From Flavobacterium sp. CS20 (GTDB lineage: Bacteria; Bacteroidota; Bacteroidia; Flavobacteriales; Flavobacteriaceae), in NCBI RefSeq assembly GCF_018080005.1, contig NZ_CP073015.1, forward strand, positions 868,001 to 932,000: DNA of 64,000 nt, read 5' to 3'. Position numbers and translations under genes: made by a program. Shown here in pieces: positions 43,720 to 53,556 of this stretch; position 1 is the stretch's first letter, and each line of letters starts with the position of its first letter. Below the pieces are notes generated by a model. That model ran no database searches, was not told the DNA's origin, and saw nothing but the letters and a program-made list of their open reading frames with translations.

Positions 43720-46623
43720 TTATGGTTTATTTATATTTTCATAGATAATTTTTTGAATTTCAGTTCTGATATTTTCTGAAATTAATTTTCTATTAGTCAT
43801 ATCAGGATGAACGCGATTGGATAGAAAAACATAGACGATATTTTCTTCGGGATCTGCCCAAGCATAGGTTCCTGTAAAACCACTATGACCAAAACTTGTC
43901 ATTGACAAACAGCCACATGTTGGTCCAATTTCATCCAATTGGGGCTTGTCAAAACCTACACCTCTTCTCACATCATCTTCACAAAAATAACAAGTATTGA
44001 ACCTGTCTATGGTAGAAGGTTTTAACAGTTGAGCATCGCCATAAGTTCCTCCATTAATATACATCTGCATAAATTTGGCTACGGCATTGGCATTGGCAAA
44101 CAATCCTGCGTGACCACCAATGCCACCCAAAAGGGCTGCTCCTTGATCGTGAACATAACCTTTAAGGAGTTGTTTTCGCCACACGGTGTCGTTTTCTGTT
44201 GGTATAATTTGATCTTTATTGAAATGTTTTAATGGTAAATACCGCATTTTATTTATGCCCATTTTACTATAAAACTTGTCTTCTATTGATCGTTTTAGAC
44301 TTTCCTTGTTGTAGTTTTCTATTATTTTTTGTAATAAATAAAATGGTAAATCGCTGTATTTGTATTCTAATTTTGGGCGTAATTCACTTTCAAAAATTTT
44401 TGTATAAATGCTATCGCGGTAATCATTTCTTACATAAAAATTCTCAGCCACTTGAGTTGAAAATTCTAAATCTAATTTGTTTTTATAATAAATTTCTGGG
44501 TGTTCTATGGTTTCTAAATAAAACGGTATCCAAGATTGAAATCTAGCATAGTGAGAAAGCATATGTTTGAAATCGATAAATGCTTTATCGGTATTTAAAA
44601 GTTCGGGAATATGTTGATATAAACTGTCATTTATATCTACTTTTCCTTCTTCTTCTAAACGCATAAACAAAGGCAAAGTTGACAATATTTTGGTCAATGA
44701 TGCTAAATCGTAAACATCATTATCTTTGACTTTAACTTTGTTTTGATAGGTGTGATAGCCAAAGTTTTTTTGATAAATACTCACGCCATTTTTAGCAATT
44801 AATATTTGAGCACCTGGCGTCATTTTTTGTGCGATGGCATATCTGACTATTGAATCTATCTTGGCTTCATAGTTGGGATTCATCCCTTGATTTTGTGCAA
44901 AACCATAGGCTAATCTGTGTATAGAACTATAGCGATAACCCGAACCTTCAGGATATATTTTATTGATACTTACAGGTAATTTACCTCGAGCTGGTCTTGC
45001 TCCATACAAAATTTGAGCCGCCGCCGATTGTGCCAAATCAGAATTTTGATAAGCTTGCACAATACCTTTTATGTTCACCGTGCTTTTGATATCGCTTATA
45101 GCATACGGACTTGCAAAATTGACCAATATGACTGGAATTTGCAAACTGATTTCATGTATAGCCACCAGTTCTTTTTCTGTAAACTTATAAGATTTCCATG
45201 GCGTTTCATTAGAAGAATGATGCCCGATAATCAGCTTATCATAAGCTTTTAATTGTTCAATTTTATCACTTAAAAGTAAACTTGAATCTATGGTATCAAC
45301 TTGGTCGTATAGGTTTAGAACCTCTATAAAATGTTGATTGCTGGCTTTTCCCATTTTGAGATAAGCTATCTGTTCTGTGTCTAAGTGTTTAAAAGGCAAA
45401 ACATTAGCATTATTTTTTACAACAGTAATAGCATCAGCAATCGCTTTCATATAAATGGCGTCGTTTTTTTGAGTATTCAAATTCTCGACTAAATTTTGAG
45501 TATCAATAGGTTTGTATTCTGATAAACCCGCTTTGTATTTGGCGTATAATATTTTTTTGACTGAATAGGCTAATCTGTCTTCGGTTATGTATTCTTTTTT
45601 ATAAGCTTTTTTTATTTTTTTTATAGCCAAAGGCACATTTTCAGATATTAAAAGAATATCATTGCCTGCCAAAAATGCTTGTAAATCAATTTCGCCAGGT
45701 TCTTCAAAATCGGCAACACCTTTCATATTTAAAGCATCGGTAAAAATCAAACCTTCAAAACCCAGTTTTTCTTTGATTAAACCTGTGACTACATTTCTGG
45801 AAAGCGAAGTTGGTAAATTTTGTTGTGGCTCTAAAGCTGGAACGTTTAGATGAGCCACCATAATACTACTCAAACTACTGTTGACAAGTTGTTTGAAAGG
45901 AAATAATTCTACACTTTCTAAACGTTGTTTTGAAAAGTGAATTGATGGTAAAGTTTTATGAGAATCTTTATCGGTGTCGCCATGTCCTGGAAAATGTTTT
46001 GCACTGGATAATATACCAACTTCATCAAAAGCTTCAACAAATAGTTTTGCTTTTTTGGTAACGTTATATTTGTTTTCACCAAAGGATCGATTACCGATAA
46101 TCGGGTTATTGCGGTTTGTATTAATATCCACAACTGGGGCAAAATTGATGTGAACGCCTAAGCGTTTGTTGTGTTTTGCAATTTGGCGTGCAACATCTTT
46201 AACGGTGTTAGTGTCTTTTATGGCACCTAAAGTCATATTCCAAGGAAAAGCATAGGTAGAATCTAACCGCATAGCCAAACCCCATTCGGCATCCATAGCA
46301 ATCATTAAAGGGGTTTTGCTTAACTTTTGATATTTGTTAGTCAAATCAGCTTGTCGCATCGGACTACCTTTAGAAAAAATAATACCACCGATATGGTATT
46401 TTGTAATGAGTTTTTCTATATCAGCTCTTGGATTTCTAGAAAAAACATCAACCATAAACAGTTGACCTATTTTTTCGTCAAGGTTCATAGCATGGTATAA
46501 ACTATCTACCCATTGTTGTTGGGCTAAGCTGTCTTTTGATTGTAAAGGTAGATACGAATAAGATTGAGAAAAAATTTTTGAACATAAAAAAATTATGATT
46601 AAGCTATAAAAATATTTCATCAA
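43720..46623 (-). CDS. glycoside hydrolase family 3 fused to a serine beta-lactamase-like domain
   Basis: 967 residues, exported (signal peptide YSLIIIFLCSKIFSQ). Residues ~30-370 are GH3 of the NagZ type: VDVFSRNPRADIEKLITKYHI, SAKHFPGHGDTDKDSHKT and FTDALNMKGVADF (nucleophile Asp). A GH3 C-terminal region follows, then from ~590 a beta-lactamase/transpeptidase-like domain with SLTK (SxxK), YSD and HSGFTG. Such fusions are common in Bacteroidota and are thought to act in peptidoglycan or glycan turnover. It lies 10 bp before the gene at 46634. Confidence 0.9.
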   Translation of the reverse strand: MMKYFYSLIIIFLCSKIFSQSYSYLPLQSKDSLAQQQWVDSLYHAMNLDEKIGQLFMVDVFSRNPRADIEKLITKYHIGGIIFSKGSPMRQADLTNKYQKLSKTPLMIAMDAEWGLAMRLDSTYAFPWNMTLGAIKDTNTVKDVARQIAKHNKRLGVHINFAPVVDINTNRNNPIIGNRSFGENKYNVTKKAKLFVEAFDEVGILSSAKHFPGHGDTDKDSHKTLPSIHFSKQRLESVELFPFKQLVNSSLSSIMVAHLNVPALEPQQNLPTSLSRNVVTGLIKEKLGFEGLIFTDALNMKGVADFEEPGEIDLQAFLAGNDILLISENVPLAIKKIKKAYKKEYITEDRLAYSVKKILYAKYKAGLSEYKPIDTQNLVENLNTQKNDAIYMKAIADAITVVKNNANVLPFKHLDTEQIAYLKMGKASNQHFIEVLNLYDQVDTIDSSLLLSDKIEQLKAYDKLIIGHHSSNETPWKSYKFTEKELVAIHEISLQIPVILVNFASPYAISDIKSTVNIKGIVQAYQNSDLAQSAAAQILYGARPARGKLPVSINKIYPEGSGYRYSSIHRLAYGFAQNQGMNPNYEAKIDSIVRYAIAQKMTPGAQILIAKNGVSIYQKNFGYHTYQNKVKVKDNDVYDLASLTKILSTLPLFMRLEEEGKVDINDSLYQHIPELLNTDKAFIDFKHMLSHYARFQSWIPFYLETIEHPEIYYKNKLDLEFSTQVAENFYVRNDYRDSIYTKIFESELRPKLEYKYSDLPFYLLQKIIENYNKESLKRSIEDKFYSKMGINKMRYLPLKHFNKDQIIPTENDTVWRKQLLKGYVHDQGAALLGGIGGHAGLFANANAVAKFMQMYINGGTYGDAQLLKPSTIDRFNTCYFCEDDVRRGVGFDKPQLDEIGPTCGCLSMTSFGHSGFTGTYAWADPEENIVYVFLSNRVHPDMTNRKLISENIRTEIQKIIYENINKP

Positions 46624-46633
46624 TGTTTATATT

Positions 46634-47116
46634 TTAGAGAAATCTAGCGTGCCAACTATCTTTTAATGGAACTTCCCAATAATCTTCAAATTCTTGTTTA
46701 GTGGCAACTAAATTATTAAAAACAATGGTATTAGCATTTACTGCACGTTGTTTGACCATTTTTTTGAAATCCAAAAGTGGTTTGAATGCAATATGCTTGC
46801 CATGTTTGTAAGAAACATTCATTTTATCTAACAAATCTACATTATATTCTTGTTCTAATCCTTGCACAAATCTCACTAAATTATCTATAGAACAACCCGA
46901 AGCTGAAGACTGACTTTCATCAACACTAATGACGATAAAACGCTTGTATTTGATAAGATAAGATGTTTTTAGTTCTTGACCGTGAGCTACCCAAGATTGT
47001 AAAAATGTTTCTATATCTTTTGAAATTTGTTGGATTTCTTCATCGGTAAAACTTCTATTGCATTGATAAATCCATACCCGAGAGGCATCTGAAAGTTCAT
47101 TAAAATCTACTATCAT
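46634..47116 (-). CDS. conserved protein of unknown function (often mislabelled ABC transporter ATPase)
   Basis: 160 residues, soluble, no Walker motif. Conserved pieces are VWIYQCNRSFTDEEIQQI, FLQSWVAHGQELKTSYLIKY, VDESQSSASGCSIDNLVRFV and DSWHARFL. The SxSASGCSID segment with its single Cys is striking. Orthologues occur throughout Bacteroidota. It is upstream of and probably co-transcribed with the GH3/beta-lactamase gene. Confidence 0.7.
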   Translation of the reverse strand: MIVDFNELSDASRVWIYQCNRSFTDEEIQQISKDIETFLQSWVAHGQELKTSYLIKYKRFIVISVDESQSSASGCSIDNLVRFVQGLEQEYNVDLLDKMNVSYKHGKHIAFKPLLDFKKMVKQRAVNANTIVFNNLVATKQEFEDYWEVPLKDSWHARFL

Positions 47117-47199
47117 AATTTTTGTTTACTCTGCAAATATAGTGAACATAAGCCGTAGAACCTGTCGCAAAAATCTTAAAAGAAATTAAAAGAAAAAAG

Positions 47200-47274
47200 T
47201 CGGGATGAGAGGATTCGAACCTCTGATCTCACGCCCCCCAGACGTGCACTTTAACCGGACTAAGCTACATCCCG
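47200..47274 (-). tRNA. tRNA-Pro (anticodon GGG)
   Basis: The minus strand folds as a cloverleaf: acceptor CGGGATG/CATCCCG with discriminator A, a D arm TAGCTTAGTCCGG, anticodon stem CACGT/GCGTG around a loop CTGGGGG (anticodon GGG), and the T arm with GGTTCGAATCC. CCA is not encoded. Confidence 0.93.
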
Positions 47275-47462
47275 AAAATTTAATATTTTGCAAAAATAGT
47301 ATTTTTTTTAATCTTTAATCACTAAAGTTTAAGCTATCCTAAAAGCCTTTTTTGATTGATTTTGTAAACTGTTAATCCAATTATATCTCTAATTCTCAAG
47401 ACTTCCTGCAGGTGTGCATATTTATCAAATCAAACTGTATGACTAAAATTGACTTTGAAAGT

Positions 47463-48971
47463 TTAAAAATCTAAAAACGCTCGGGCTTGTTTTGTGGATA
47501 AAAATTGGCGTGTTTTCTCAATTTCATCAGACATCAGTTTATCGTTTTTAATTATTGGAACTTCCTCTCTATACAACTTTAAAAAGGCTTCAATGGTCTT
47601 AGAGCTTTTTAAAGGTTGTCTAAAATATAAGGCTTGACTTGCATTTAACAATTCAATAGCTAAAATTGTTTGTATGTTTTTGACAATGCTCACAAGTTTT
47701 GTTGCCGCGTTAGCACCCATACTCACATGATCTTCTTGACCATTTGAAGATACAATAGAGTCAACCGAAGCTGGTGTACAGAGTTGTTTATTTTGGCTCA
47801 CAATACTGGCAGCTGTGTATTGAGGAATCATAAATCCACTGTTGAGTCCAGAATTATCTATTAGAAAATTTGGCAAACCTCGAGAGCCAGAAACCAATTG
47901 ATATATACGCCTTTCTGATATGTTGCCAATTTCTGCAAGTGAAATAGCCATGACATCTAAAGCAATAGCAAGCGGTTGACCGTGAAAATTGCCACCTGAA
48001 ATCACTTGGTCTGCTTCTACAAAAATATTGGGATTGTCTGTTACTCCGTTAAGTTCGGTTGTGAAAGTTTGAGAAACATATTTTAATGCATCTTTTGTAG
48101 CACCATGAACTTGTGGAATACAGCGAAAAGAATATGGGTCTTGAACATTATCTTTTTTGGTATGGGCAATTTGGCTATCGCTTAAATACTTTAAAATTTG
48201 TTTTGCAGTTTGACGTTGTCCTTCATGTGGTCTGACTTGATGTACCAAATCGTCAAATGGAGACAAATTGCAATTAAAAGCATCTGTGGACATAGCCCCA
48301 ATCAAATCGGCAAAACCTAAAATATAGCGACTTTGAATTAAAGCCCATAATCCATGTGCACTCATAAATTGTGTACCGTTGAGTAAAGCCAATCCTTCTT
48401 TTGATTTTAGTTTGAGCGGTTTAAGGTTGATTTGCTTTAAAACTTTTGCACTATCTTCAACTTTGCCTTTGTATTCTACTTTGCCTTGACCCAACAAAAC
48501 CAAAGACAGATGGGCTAAAGGAGCCAAATCTCCTGAAGCTCCTAACGAACCTTGCTCAAATACCAACGGGCAAACCTTATGGTTATATAGGTCTATAAGG
48601 GTTTCAACTAATTCTATACTTACACCAGAATAACCATAACTTAAAGATTGAATTTTTAAAAACAACATCAAACGCACAATCTTTTTTGATACTCTTTTGC
48701 CAGTACCACAAGCGTGAGACAGCACTAAATTTTCTTGAAGCTGAGCTAGTTGATCCTTTGGTATTTTTACATTACATAATGATCCAAAACCCGTATTGAT
48801 ACCGTACATTGGATATGTGGATTGATCTTGTTTTTTATCGAGATACGCTCTACACTTTATGATATTTTGTCTTGCTTTATCACTTAATTTAAGTTGAACA
48901 TCTTTTTTTATAATTTGTTCTACTTTATTTATAGTAAGTGTTTTAGAATCAATATAATGAGTATTTGACAT
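47463..48971 (-). CDS. hutH: histidine ammonia-lyase
   Basis: 502 residues. The MIO-forming triad Ala-Ser-Gly lies in QGSLGASGDLAPLAHLSLVLLG; also present are YGINTGFG near the N-terminus, VQDPYSFRCIPQVHG and QEDHVSMGANA. It deaminates histidine to urocanate, the first step of histidine degradation. No other hut genes are adjacent. Confidence 0.95.
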   Translation of the reverse strand: MSNTHYIDSKTLTINKVEQIIKKDVQLKLSDKARQNIIKCRAYLDKKQDQSTYPMYGINTGFGSLCNVKIPKDQLAQLQENLVLSHACGTGKRVSKKIVRLMLFLKIQSLSYGYSGVSIELVETLIDLYNHKVCPLVFEQGSLGASGDLAPLAHLSLVLLGQGKVEYKGKVEDSAKVLKQINLKPLKLKSKEGLALLNGTQFMSAHGLWALIQSRYILGFADLIGAMSTDAFNCNLSPFDDLVHQVRPHEGQRQTAKQILKYLSDSQIAHTKKDNVQDPYSFRCIPQVHGATKDALKYVSQTFTTELNGVTDNPNIFVEADQVISGGNFHGQPLAIALDVMAISLAEIGNISERRIYQLVSGSRGLPNFLIDNSGLNSGFMIPQYTAASIVSQNKQLCTPASVDSIVSSNGQEDHVSMGANAATKLVSIVKNIQTILAIELLNASQALYFRQPLKSSKTIEAFLKLYREEVPIIKNDKLMSDEIEKTRQFLSTKQARAFLDF

Positions 48972-49154
48972 AAACTGTTTTTAATCTTGGGTTGCTAAAT
49001 TAATATTTTAATGCTAAAAGATTGAAGAAAATTAAACCTGTATGCATTTTTTTTAAAATCAATTAAAAAACTTGTTTCTAAATTCGTGTTATTTAAAACA
49101 CTTGGTATTTATTTAACGCTATTAAATGCTTAAATTTGAATTCAAATTTAAAAT

Positions 49155-49796
49155 ATGATTAGAGTTTTTTTTGTCTTAATATTTCTGATATCCCTTAAAT
49201 CTACTTCACAGCAAATAGCCGTCCTAAAATACAAAGGCGGTGGCGATTGGTATAGCAATCCTACAGCTTTACCCAATTTGGTGAAGTTTTGCAATGCAGA
49301 AATAAATACCGCAATATCTGAAAAAATACCCACAGTAACACCTGATTCACCTGAACTGTTCAACTATCCTTACGTTTATTTAACAGGTCACGGCAATGTA
49401 TTCTTTAGTGAAAAAGATGCACAAAATCTCAGAAACTATTTATTAAGTGGCGGATTTCTTCACGTTGATGATAATTATGGTTTAAACCCTTATTTTAGAA
49501 AAGCCATTAAAACCGTATTTCCCGACAAAACATTAGAAGAAATACCAGCCAATCATCCCATATTTTCAAGTGCATTCAGTTTTCCAAAAGGATTACCCAA
49601 AATACACGTTCACGACGGAAAGCCACCGCAATTGTTCGGTTTGAGCCACGAAGGCAGATTGATATTGATATTTTCTTATGAAAGTGATTTAGGCAACGGT
49701 TGGGAAGATCCTGAAGTTCACAACGATCCTGAAGAAGTGCGTCAAAAAGCTTTAAAAATGGGTGCCAATATTATTAAATACGTTTTCTTAAACTAA
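49155..49796 (+). CDS. exported DUF4159 domain protein
   Basis: 213 residues with a signal peptide (RVFFVLIFLISLKSTSQQ). It has the DUF4159 features KGGGDWYSNPTALPNL, YVYLTGHGNVFFSE, LRNYLLSGGFLHVDDNYGLN and HPIFSSAF…PKIHVH, a glutamine-amidotransferase-like alpha/beta fold. It occurs near MoxR/DUF58-type genes in other genomes; the role is unknown. First gene of a plus-strand run to 53343. TTAAATTTG at about 49131 may be its -7 box. Confidence 0.8.
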   Translation: MIRVFFVLIFLISLKSTSQQIAVLKYKGGGDWYSNPTALPNLVKFCNAEINTAISEKIPTVTPDSPELFNYPYVYLTGHGNVFFSEKDAQNLRNYLLSGGFLHVDDNYGLNPYFRKAIKTVFPDKTLEEIPANHPIFSSAFSFPKGLPKIHVHDGKPPQLFGLSHEGRLILIFSYESDLGNGWEDPEVHNDPEEVRQKALKMGANIIKYVFLN

Positions 49797-49805
49797 AGAT
49801 TTAAA

Positions 49806-50309
49806 ATGCAGCAATTGGCTTATAAAGATATTTCCAATGCAAAACACAATTTGTCGATTATTTTAATTTGTGATGTTTTAAAATCGCCTGCCAATTTAGG
49901 AAATCTTTGCAGAATAGCTGATGCTTTTGGTGTTGCAAAATTGTATATACACCAAACCAATAAAGATTTTCTAAAATCTAATAGGTTAAAAAAAGTTGCT
50001 CGACATACACATCAACATCTTGATATTGGGTTTTATACTGATTTCATTTCATTACACAAAATTCTTAAAAATGAGCATTATGAAAATGTCGCTATAGAAT
50101 ATTGTGACAAAAGTACAGCCTTACCTCAGATAAGATTTAACTCTAAAACTGCTTTAATAGTAGGCAATGAAAAATCAGGTGTATCTGAGTCTATTTTAAA
50201 TCTTGTCGATAAGTCAACTCATGTTGATATGTATGGTCACAACAGTAGTATAAATGTAGCCCAAGCCACAGCTATTGCACTTTACGCATGTGTAAATCAG
50301 CAATTATGA
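49806..50309 (+). CDS. TrmH/SpoU-family RNA 2'-O-methyltransferase
   Basis: 167 residues, SPOUT fold: motif 1 LKSPANLGNLCRIADAFGV (N-x-G-x-x-x-R), motif 2 ALIVGNEKSGVSESIL, motif 3 DMYGHNSSINVAQATAIALY. It lacks an N-terminal extension, so it is like small TrmL/TrmH-type tRNA methylases. The stop overlaps the next ATG (ATGA). Confidence 0.88.
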   Translation: MQQLAYKDISNAKHNLSIILICDVLKSPANLGNLCRIADAFGVAKLYIHQTNKDFLKSNRLKKVARHTHQHLDIGFYTDFISLHKILKNEHYENVAIEYCDKSTALPQIRFNSKTALIVGNEKSGVSESILNLVDKSTHVDMYGHNSSINVAQATAIALYACVNQQL

Positions 50310-51496
50310 GTATCGACCGAAATCTTTTAAAACCTGAAATTATTGATTTTGTAAAACAACACGAAAATCATAATATTCCAGAATTAATTTTAAAAGGAAG
50401 TCCTTTTAAGTCTGTTAGCATTCAGCAGATTGCACAGCAAATTAAAGGTCGGCAAGTTGCTAAAGCTAAATTTCCTAAATTTTATGATTGCGAAACAATT
50501 ATTTATCCACCAAAGTTAAATTTAGAACAATCTTCTTCTGAAATCGCCGCAAACTATAAAGCTCAATTTATCAATACTAATGATAAAGTTATTGATATTA
50601 CTGGCGGAATGGGAATTGACACCTTGGCTTTTGCACAAAAAACAAAACAGATTTCTTATTGTGAAATGCAATCCAAAACTTTTGATTATGCCAACCATAA
50701 TCTTGAAATCCTAAATTCAAATATTGAATTACACCAAACCGATGGCATAGAATTTCTCAAAAAAAATAAAACTAAATATGATTTGATTTATATCGATCCT
50801 TCAAGACGAAATAAACATCAAAAAAAAGTATTTAAACTTGAAGATTCCACGCCTAATGTTTTAGAATATTTAGGTTTATTTCAGTCAAAATCTAATCGTG
50901 TTTTAATAAAAACCTCACCTCTACTCGACTTGAAGTATTGCTTAAGTAAAATAAATTTAATAACTGAAATACATATTGTTGCAATAACAAATGAAGTTAA
51001 AGAAATTTTGCTTTTAATAGATTTTAACCCTGATAAAAGTTCACCTGTTTTAAAAGCTGTAAATCTTGAAACCGAGCAAATCAATTTTCAAAGTCCATTG
51101 AGTTTATCAGATTGTTTGCCAAAAATATCTGAGCCAAAAACTTATTTATACGAACCTAATGCGACCATTATGAAATCTGGTTTATTTGGCGAATTATCAA
51201 CACAATTCAAGCTTTCGGCTTTAGCTAAAAACACGCATTTACTCACAAGTGATAAATTAGTTGATTTTCCAGGACGACGATTTATGATTAAATCCATGAT
51301 ATCGCCAAAACAGAAAGATTTAAAAAAGCATATTCCCAATCTAAAAGCTAATGTTAGTAGCAGAAACTATCCACTAAAACCCGAACAGATTAAAGCAAAA
51401 TACAAAATAAAAGACGGTGGAGATTGTTATGTTTTTTTTACTTCAGATTTTAATAATCAAAAAATAGTATTAATTTGTGATAAAATTCAGAACTGA
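50306..51496 (+). CDS. THUMP-like domain class I SAM-dependent methyltransferase
   Basis: I place the start at the ATG at 50306 that overlaps the upstream stop; an ATG at 50288 would add six residues. The ~396-residue protein has an N-terminal helical domain, the SAM site VIDITGGMGIDTLAFAQ and the IYIDPSRR motif (D-P-S-R), then a long C-terminal part. This is the THUMP-like domain methyltransferase family of Bacteroidota, presumed to modify RNA, in line with its RNA methylase neighbour. Confidence 0.8.
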   Translation: MSIDRNLLKPEIIDFVKQHENHNIPELILKGSPFKSVSIQQIAQQIKGRQVAKAKFPKFYDCETIIYPPKLNLEQSSSEIAANYKAQFINTNDKVIDITGGMGIDTLAFAQKTKQISYCEMQSKTFDYANHNLEILNSNIELHQTDGIEFLKKNKTKYDLIYIDPSRRNKHQKKVFKLEDSTPNVLEYLGLFQSKSNRVLIKTSPLLDLKYCLSKINLITEIHIVAITNEVKEILLLIDFNPDKSSPVLKAVNLETEQINFQSPLSLSDCLPKISEPKTYLYEPNATIMKSGLFGELSTQFKLSALAKNTHLLTSDKLVDFPGRRFMIKSMISPKQKDLKKHIPNLKANVSSRNYPLKPEQIKAKYKIKDGGDCYVFFTSDFNNQKIVLICDKIQN

Positions 51497-52089
51497 TGAT
51501 AAAGGTTTACTTATTTGCGTTTATATTCACTTTTTCGCTTTTCTCTTTTGGGCAATGTGAATATAGCGAAATGGCTTATGATAATACGACTAACAAAGCT
51601 TATTTAAAATCACTTCCAATCACTTTAGATATTTATGAAACCCCGCTTAACGGCAGAATTGTATTGGCTTCATTGATAAGAACTGGTAATCAATATTTTA
51701 TAGAAATTGAAATCACTAAAGATTCATCTGCTCAAGACTTAGAACCTATTTGTTTTGAAAAAGGCTCTCGGTTAAACTTTTCACTCAAAAATGGATCAAT
51801 TGTGAGTATCTCTCAAGTTGATGAAAAAATCTGTGGAATCAAATTATATGATGAAGAGACAGAATACACAACGGTATCGAACTATGCGAAATTTATTTTA
51901 ACACAAAAAGCTTTTGATGAATTGATCAAATCTGAAATCGTATTGATAAAAATAAGTGCAACAAATTATGAAAAGACATTTGTTTTGAAAGATGAGCTAA
52001 TTCAAAACATAGAAAATTCAACAATAGTAACCTATCCAAGTCGTTTTTTTATAGATAATATCGAATGTATGACCAATCCAAAATTTTAA
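51496..52089 (+). CDS. exported protein of unknown function
   Basis: 197 residues with a signal peptide (VYLFAFIFTFSLFSFGQ), then a beta-rich domain (ITLDIYETPLNGRIVLASLI, FEKGSRLNFSLKNGSIVSIS). The start overlaps the previous stop by one base (TGATG), so it is translationally coupled to the methyltransferase. No family recognised. Confidence 0.65.
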   Translation: MIKVYLFAFIFTFSLFSFGQCEYSEMAYDNTTNKAYLKSLPITLDIYETPLNGRIVLASLIRTGNQYFIEIEITKDSSAQDLEPICFEKGSRLNFSLKNGSIVSISQVDEKICGIKLYDEETEYTTVSNYAKFILTQKAFDELIKSEIVLIKISATNYEKTFVLKDELIQNIENSTIVTYPSRFFIDNIECMTNPKF

Positions 52090-53343
52090 TTGATTTTGAA
52101 ACAGTCTTTTACATCTTTAGTAAAATCCATCGGACCAGGTTTTTTGTTGGCTGGAGTCGCAATCGGGGTTTCTCATTTGGTGCAAGCCACCCGAGCTGGT
52201 GCTGAATACGGTTTTGTATTGATTGGAGCTTTAATCATTGCTTGTTTAACCAAATATCCATTTATGGAGTTTGAAGCACGATATACTTCTGCAACAGGCA
52301 AATCTTTAATTGAAGGTTATAAAGGCATTGGCCAATGGGCTTTGCAATTGTATTTTTTTGTCAGCATAGGTAGTGCCTTTATTACTCAAGTCGCAGTAAC
52401 TTTGGTAACTGCTGGATTAGCCGAATATTTATTTCGATTAGGAATAAGCATTTTTGGTTGGTCTTGTATCATTTTGAGTGTTTGTATTATTATACTTTGG
52501 CTTGGACGTTATAAAACTATTGACCGTTTAATGAAATTGTTGATTAGCGGATTGACCATAGCGACTTTAATCGCTGTCTTTTTAGCAATTGACAATGAAA
52601 AAAACACCAAGCTTTTTAGTTATGCACATCCCGATTTATGGCAAGTCAGTTCAATAGCCTTTATCATAGCATTTATGGGTTGGATGCCGATTCCAGTTGA
52701 TGCTTCTGTTTGGCATTCTATTTGGACTAAAGAAAAAAACAAACAATACCTAAATAATTCTACTAAAAACAGTTTAATTGATTTTAATATTGGTTATTTA
52801 TCAGCTTCGTTTATCGGCTTATTGTTTTTCTTGCTTGGAGTTTTAGTTTTTTTTGGTAGAGAAATAGAATTATCAACAACTGCTGTTGGTTTTTCGGGTC
52901 AGTTGATAGAAATGTACCAATATAGTATTGGTGAGTGGAGTAAAACCATTATTGCAATAGCTGCATTTTTTGCGATGTTTAGCACCACATTGGCCGTTAC
53001 TGATGCCTATCCAAGAGTATTTGATGAATATACAAAATTGCAATTAAAAACCAGTAAACAGTCAAAATACCGTTATGTTTTATTCTTATTTTTAATTTCA
53101 ATTTTGAGTTTAGGTCTCCTCTACTTTTTTTCTAATAGTTTTACGGTGTTTGTAGATTTTGCAACAGGTTTAGCGTTTCTAACCTCGCCAATTATTGCTT
53201 GGCTAAATTTGAAATTAGTTACAACTGATGATTTCCCACAAAACCAAAAGCTAAAACCAATTTATCTATGGTTCAGCAGAATTTGTCTTTGGTTTTTAGT
53301 TTGTTTTGGACTATTTTACTTAGGCTTCCACCTATTGACATAA
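52090..53343 (+). CDS. Nramp-related divalent metal transporter
   Basis: 417 residues, about 11 membrane helices, start TTG at 52090. The N-terminal GPGFLLAGVAIGVSHLVQATRAGAEYG and GWMPIPVDASVWHS lie where Nramp has DPGN and MPH. Those metal-ligand motifs are replaced (GVS and PVD), so it belongs to a divergent Nramp-related branch; Mg2+ or other substrate, or a non-metal role, is possible. Last gene of the operon; a palindromic repeat follows. Confidence 0.8.
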   Translation: MILKQSFTSLVKSIGPGFLLAGVAIGVSHLVQATRAGAEYGFVLIGALIIACLTKYPFMEFEARYTSATGKSLIEGYKGIGQWALQLYFFVSIGSAFITQVAVTLVTAGLAEYLFRLGISIFGWSCIILSVCIIILWLGRYKTIDRLMKLLISGLTIATLIAVFLAIDNEKNTKLFSYAHPDLWQVSSIAFIIAFMGWMPIPVDASVWHSIWTKEKNKQYLNNSTKNSLIDFNIGYLSASFIGLLFFLLGVLVFFGREIELSTTAVGFSGQLIEMYQYSIGEWSKTIIAIAAFFAMFSTTLAVTDAYPRVFDEYTKLQLKTSKQSKYRYVLFLFLISILSLGLLYFFSNSFTVFVDFATGLAFLTSPIIAWLNLKLVTTDDFPQNQKLKPIYLWFSRICLWFLVCFGLFYLGFHLLT

Positions 53344-53345
53344 AT

Positions 53346-53549
53346 AACGTGAGTTCGATTTATTGAAATCTGTAAATCAGATGATTACATATATTTGTTA
53401 GCAAATTTTGTCATTTCGAACGAAGAATGAGGAGAAATCTCATCTGAGATGTCTCGTCGCTCATGCTTCGCTCTATCGACATGACAAATGATTAAATATC
53501 TGTATTTTATATGAATATATTTTATTGGAATTTGAATTGAACTCACGTT
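53346..53549. repeat. palindromic interspersed repeat (TIR AACGTGAGTTC), copy 3
   Basis: The longest and best-preserved copy (204 bp): AACGTGAGTTCGATTTATTG at one end, its complement at the other, and TGTCATTTCGAACGAAGAAT…TCTATCGACATGACA in the centre, which would fold into a long hairpin. It lies between convergent genes. Confidence 0.75.
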
Positions 53550-53556
53550 AAATAAT

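Noticed and set aside
44029..45853. Several plus-strand frames of 60-104 residues inside the GH3/beta-lactamase gene
   Set aside because: They are antisense to a full-length, well-conserved coding sequence.
46634..47116. ABC transporter ATPase
   Set aside because: No Walker A, Walker B or signature motif in the 160 residues; the common database label is not supported.
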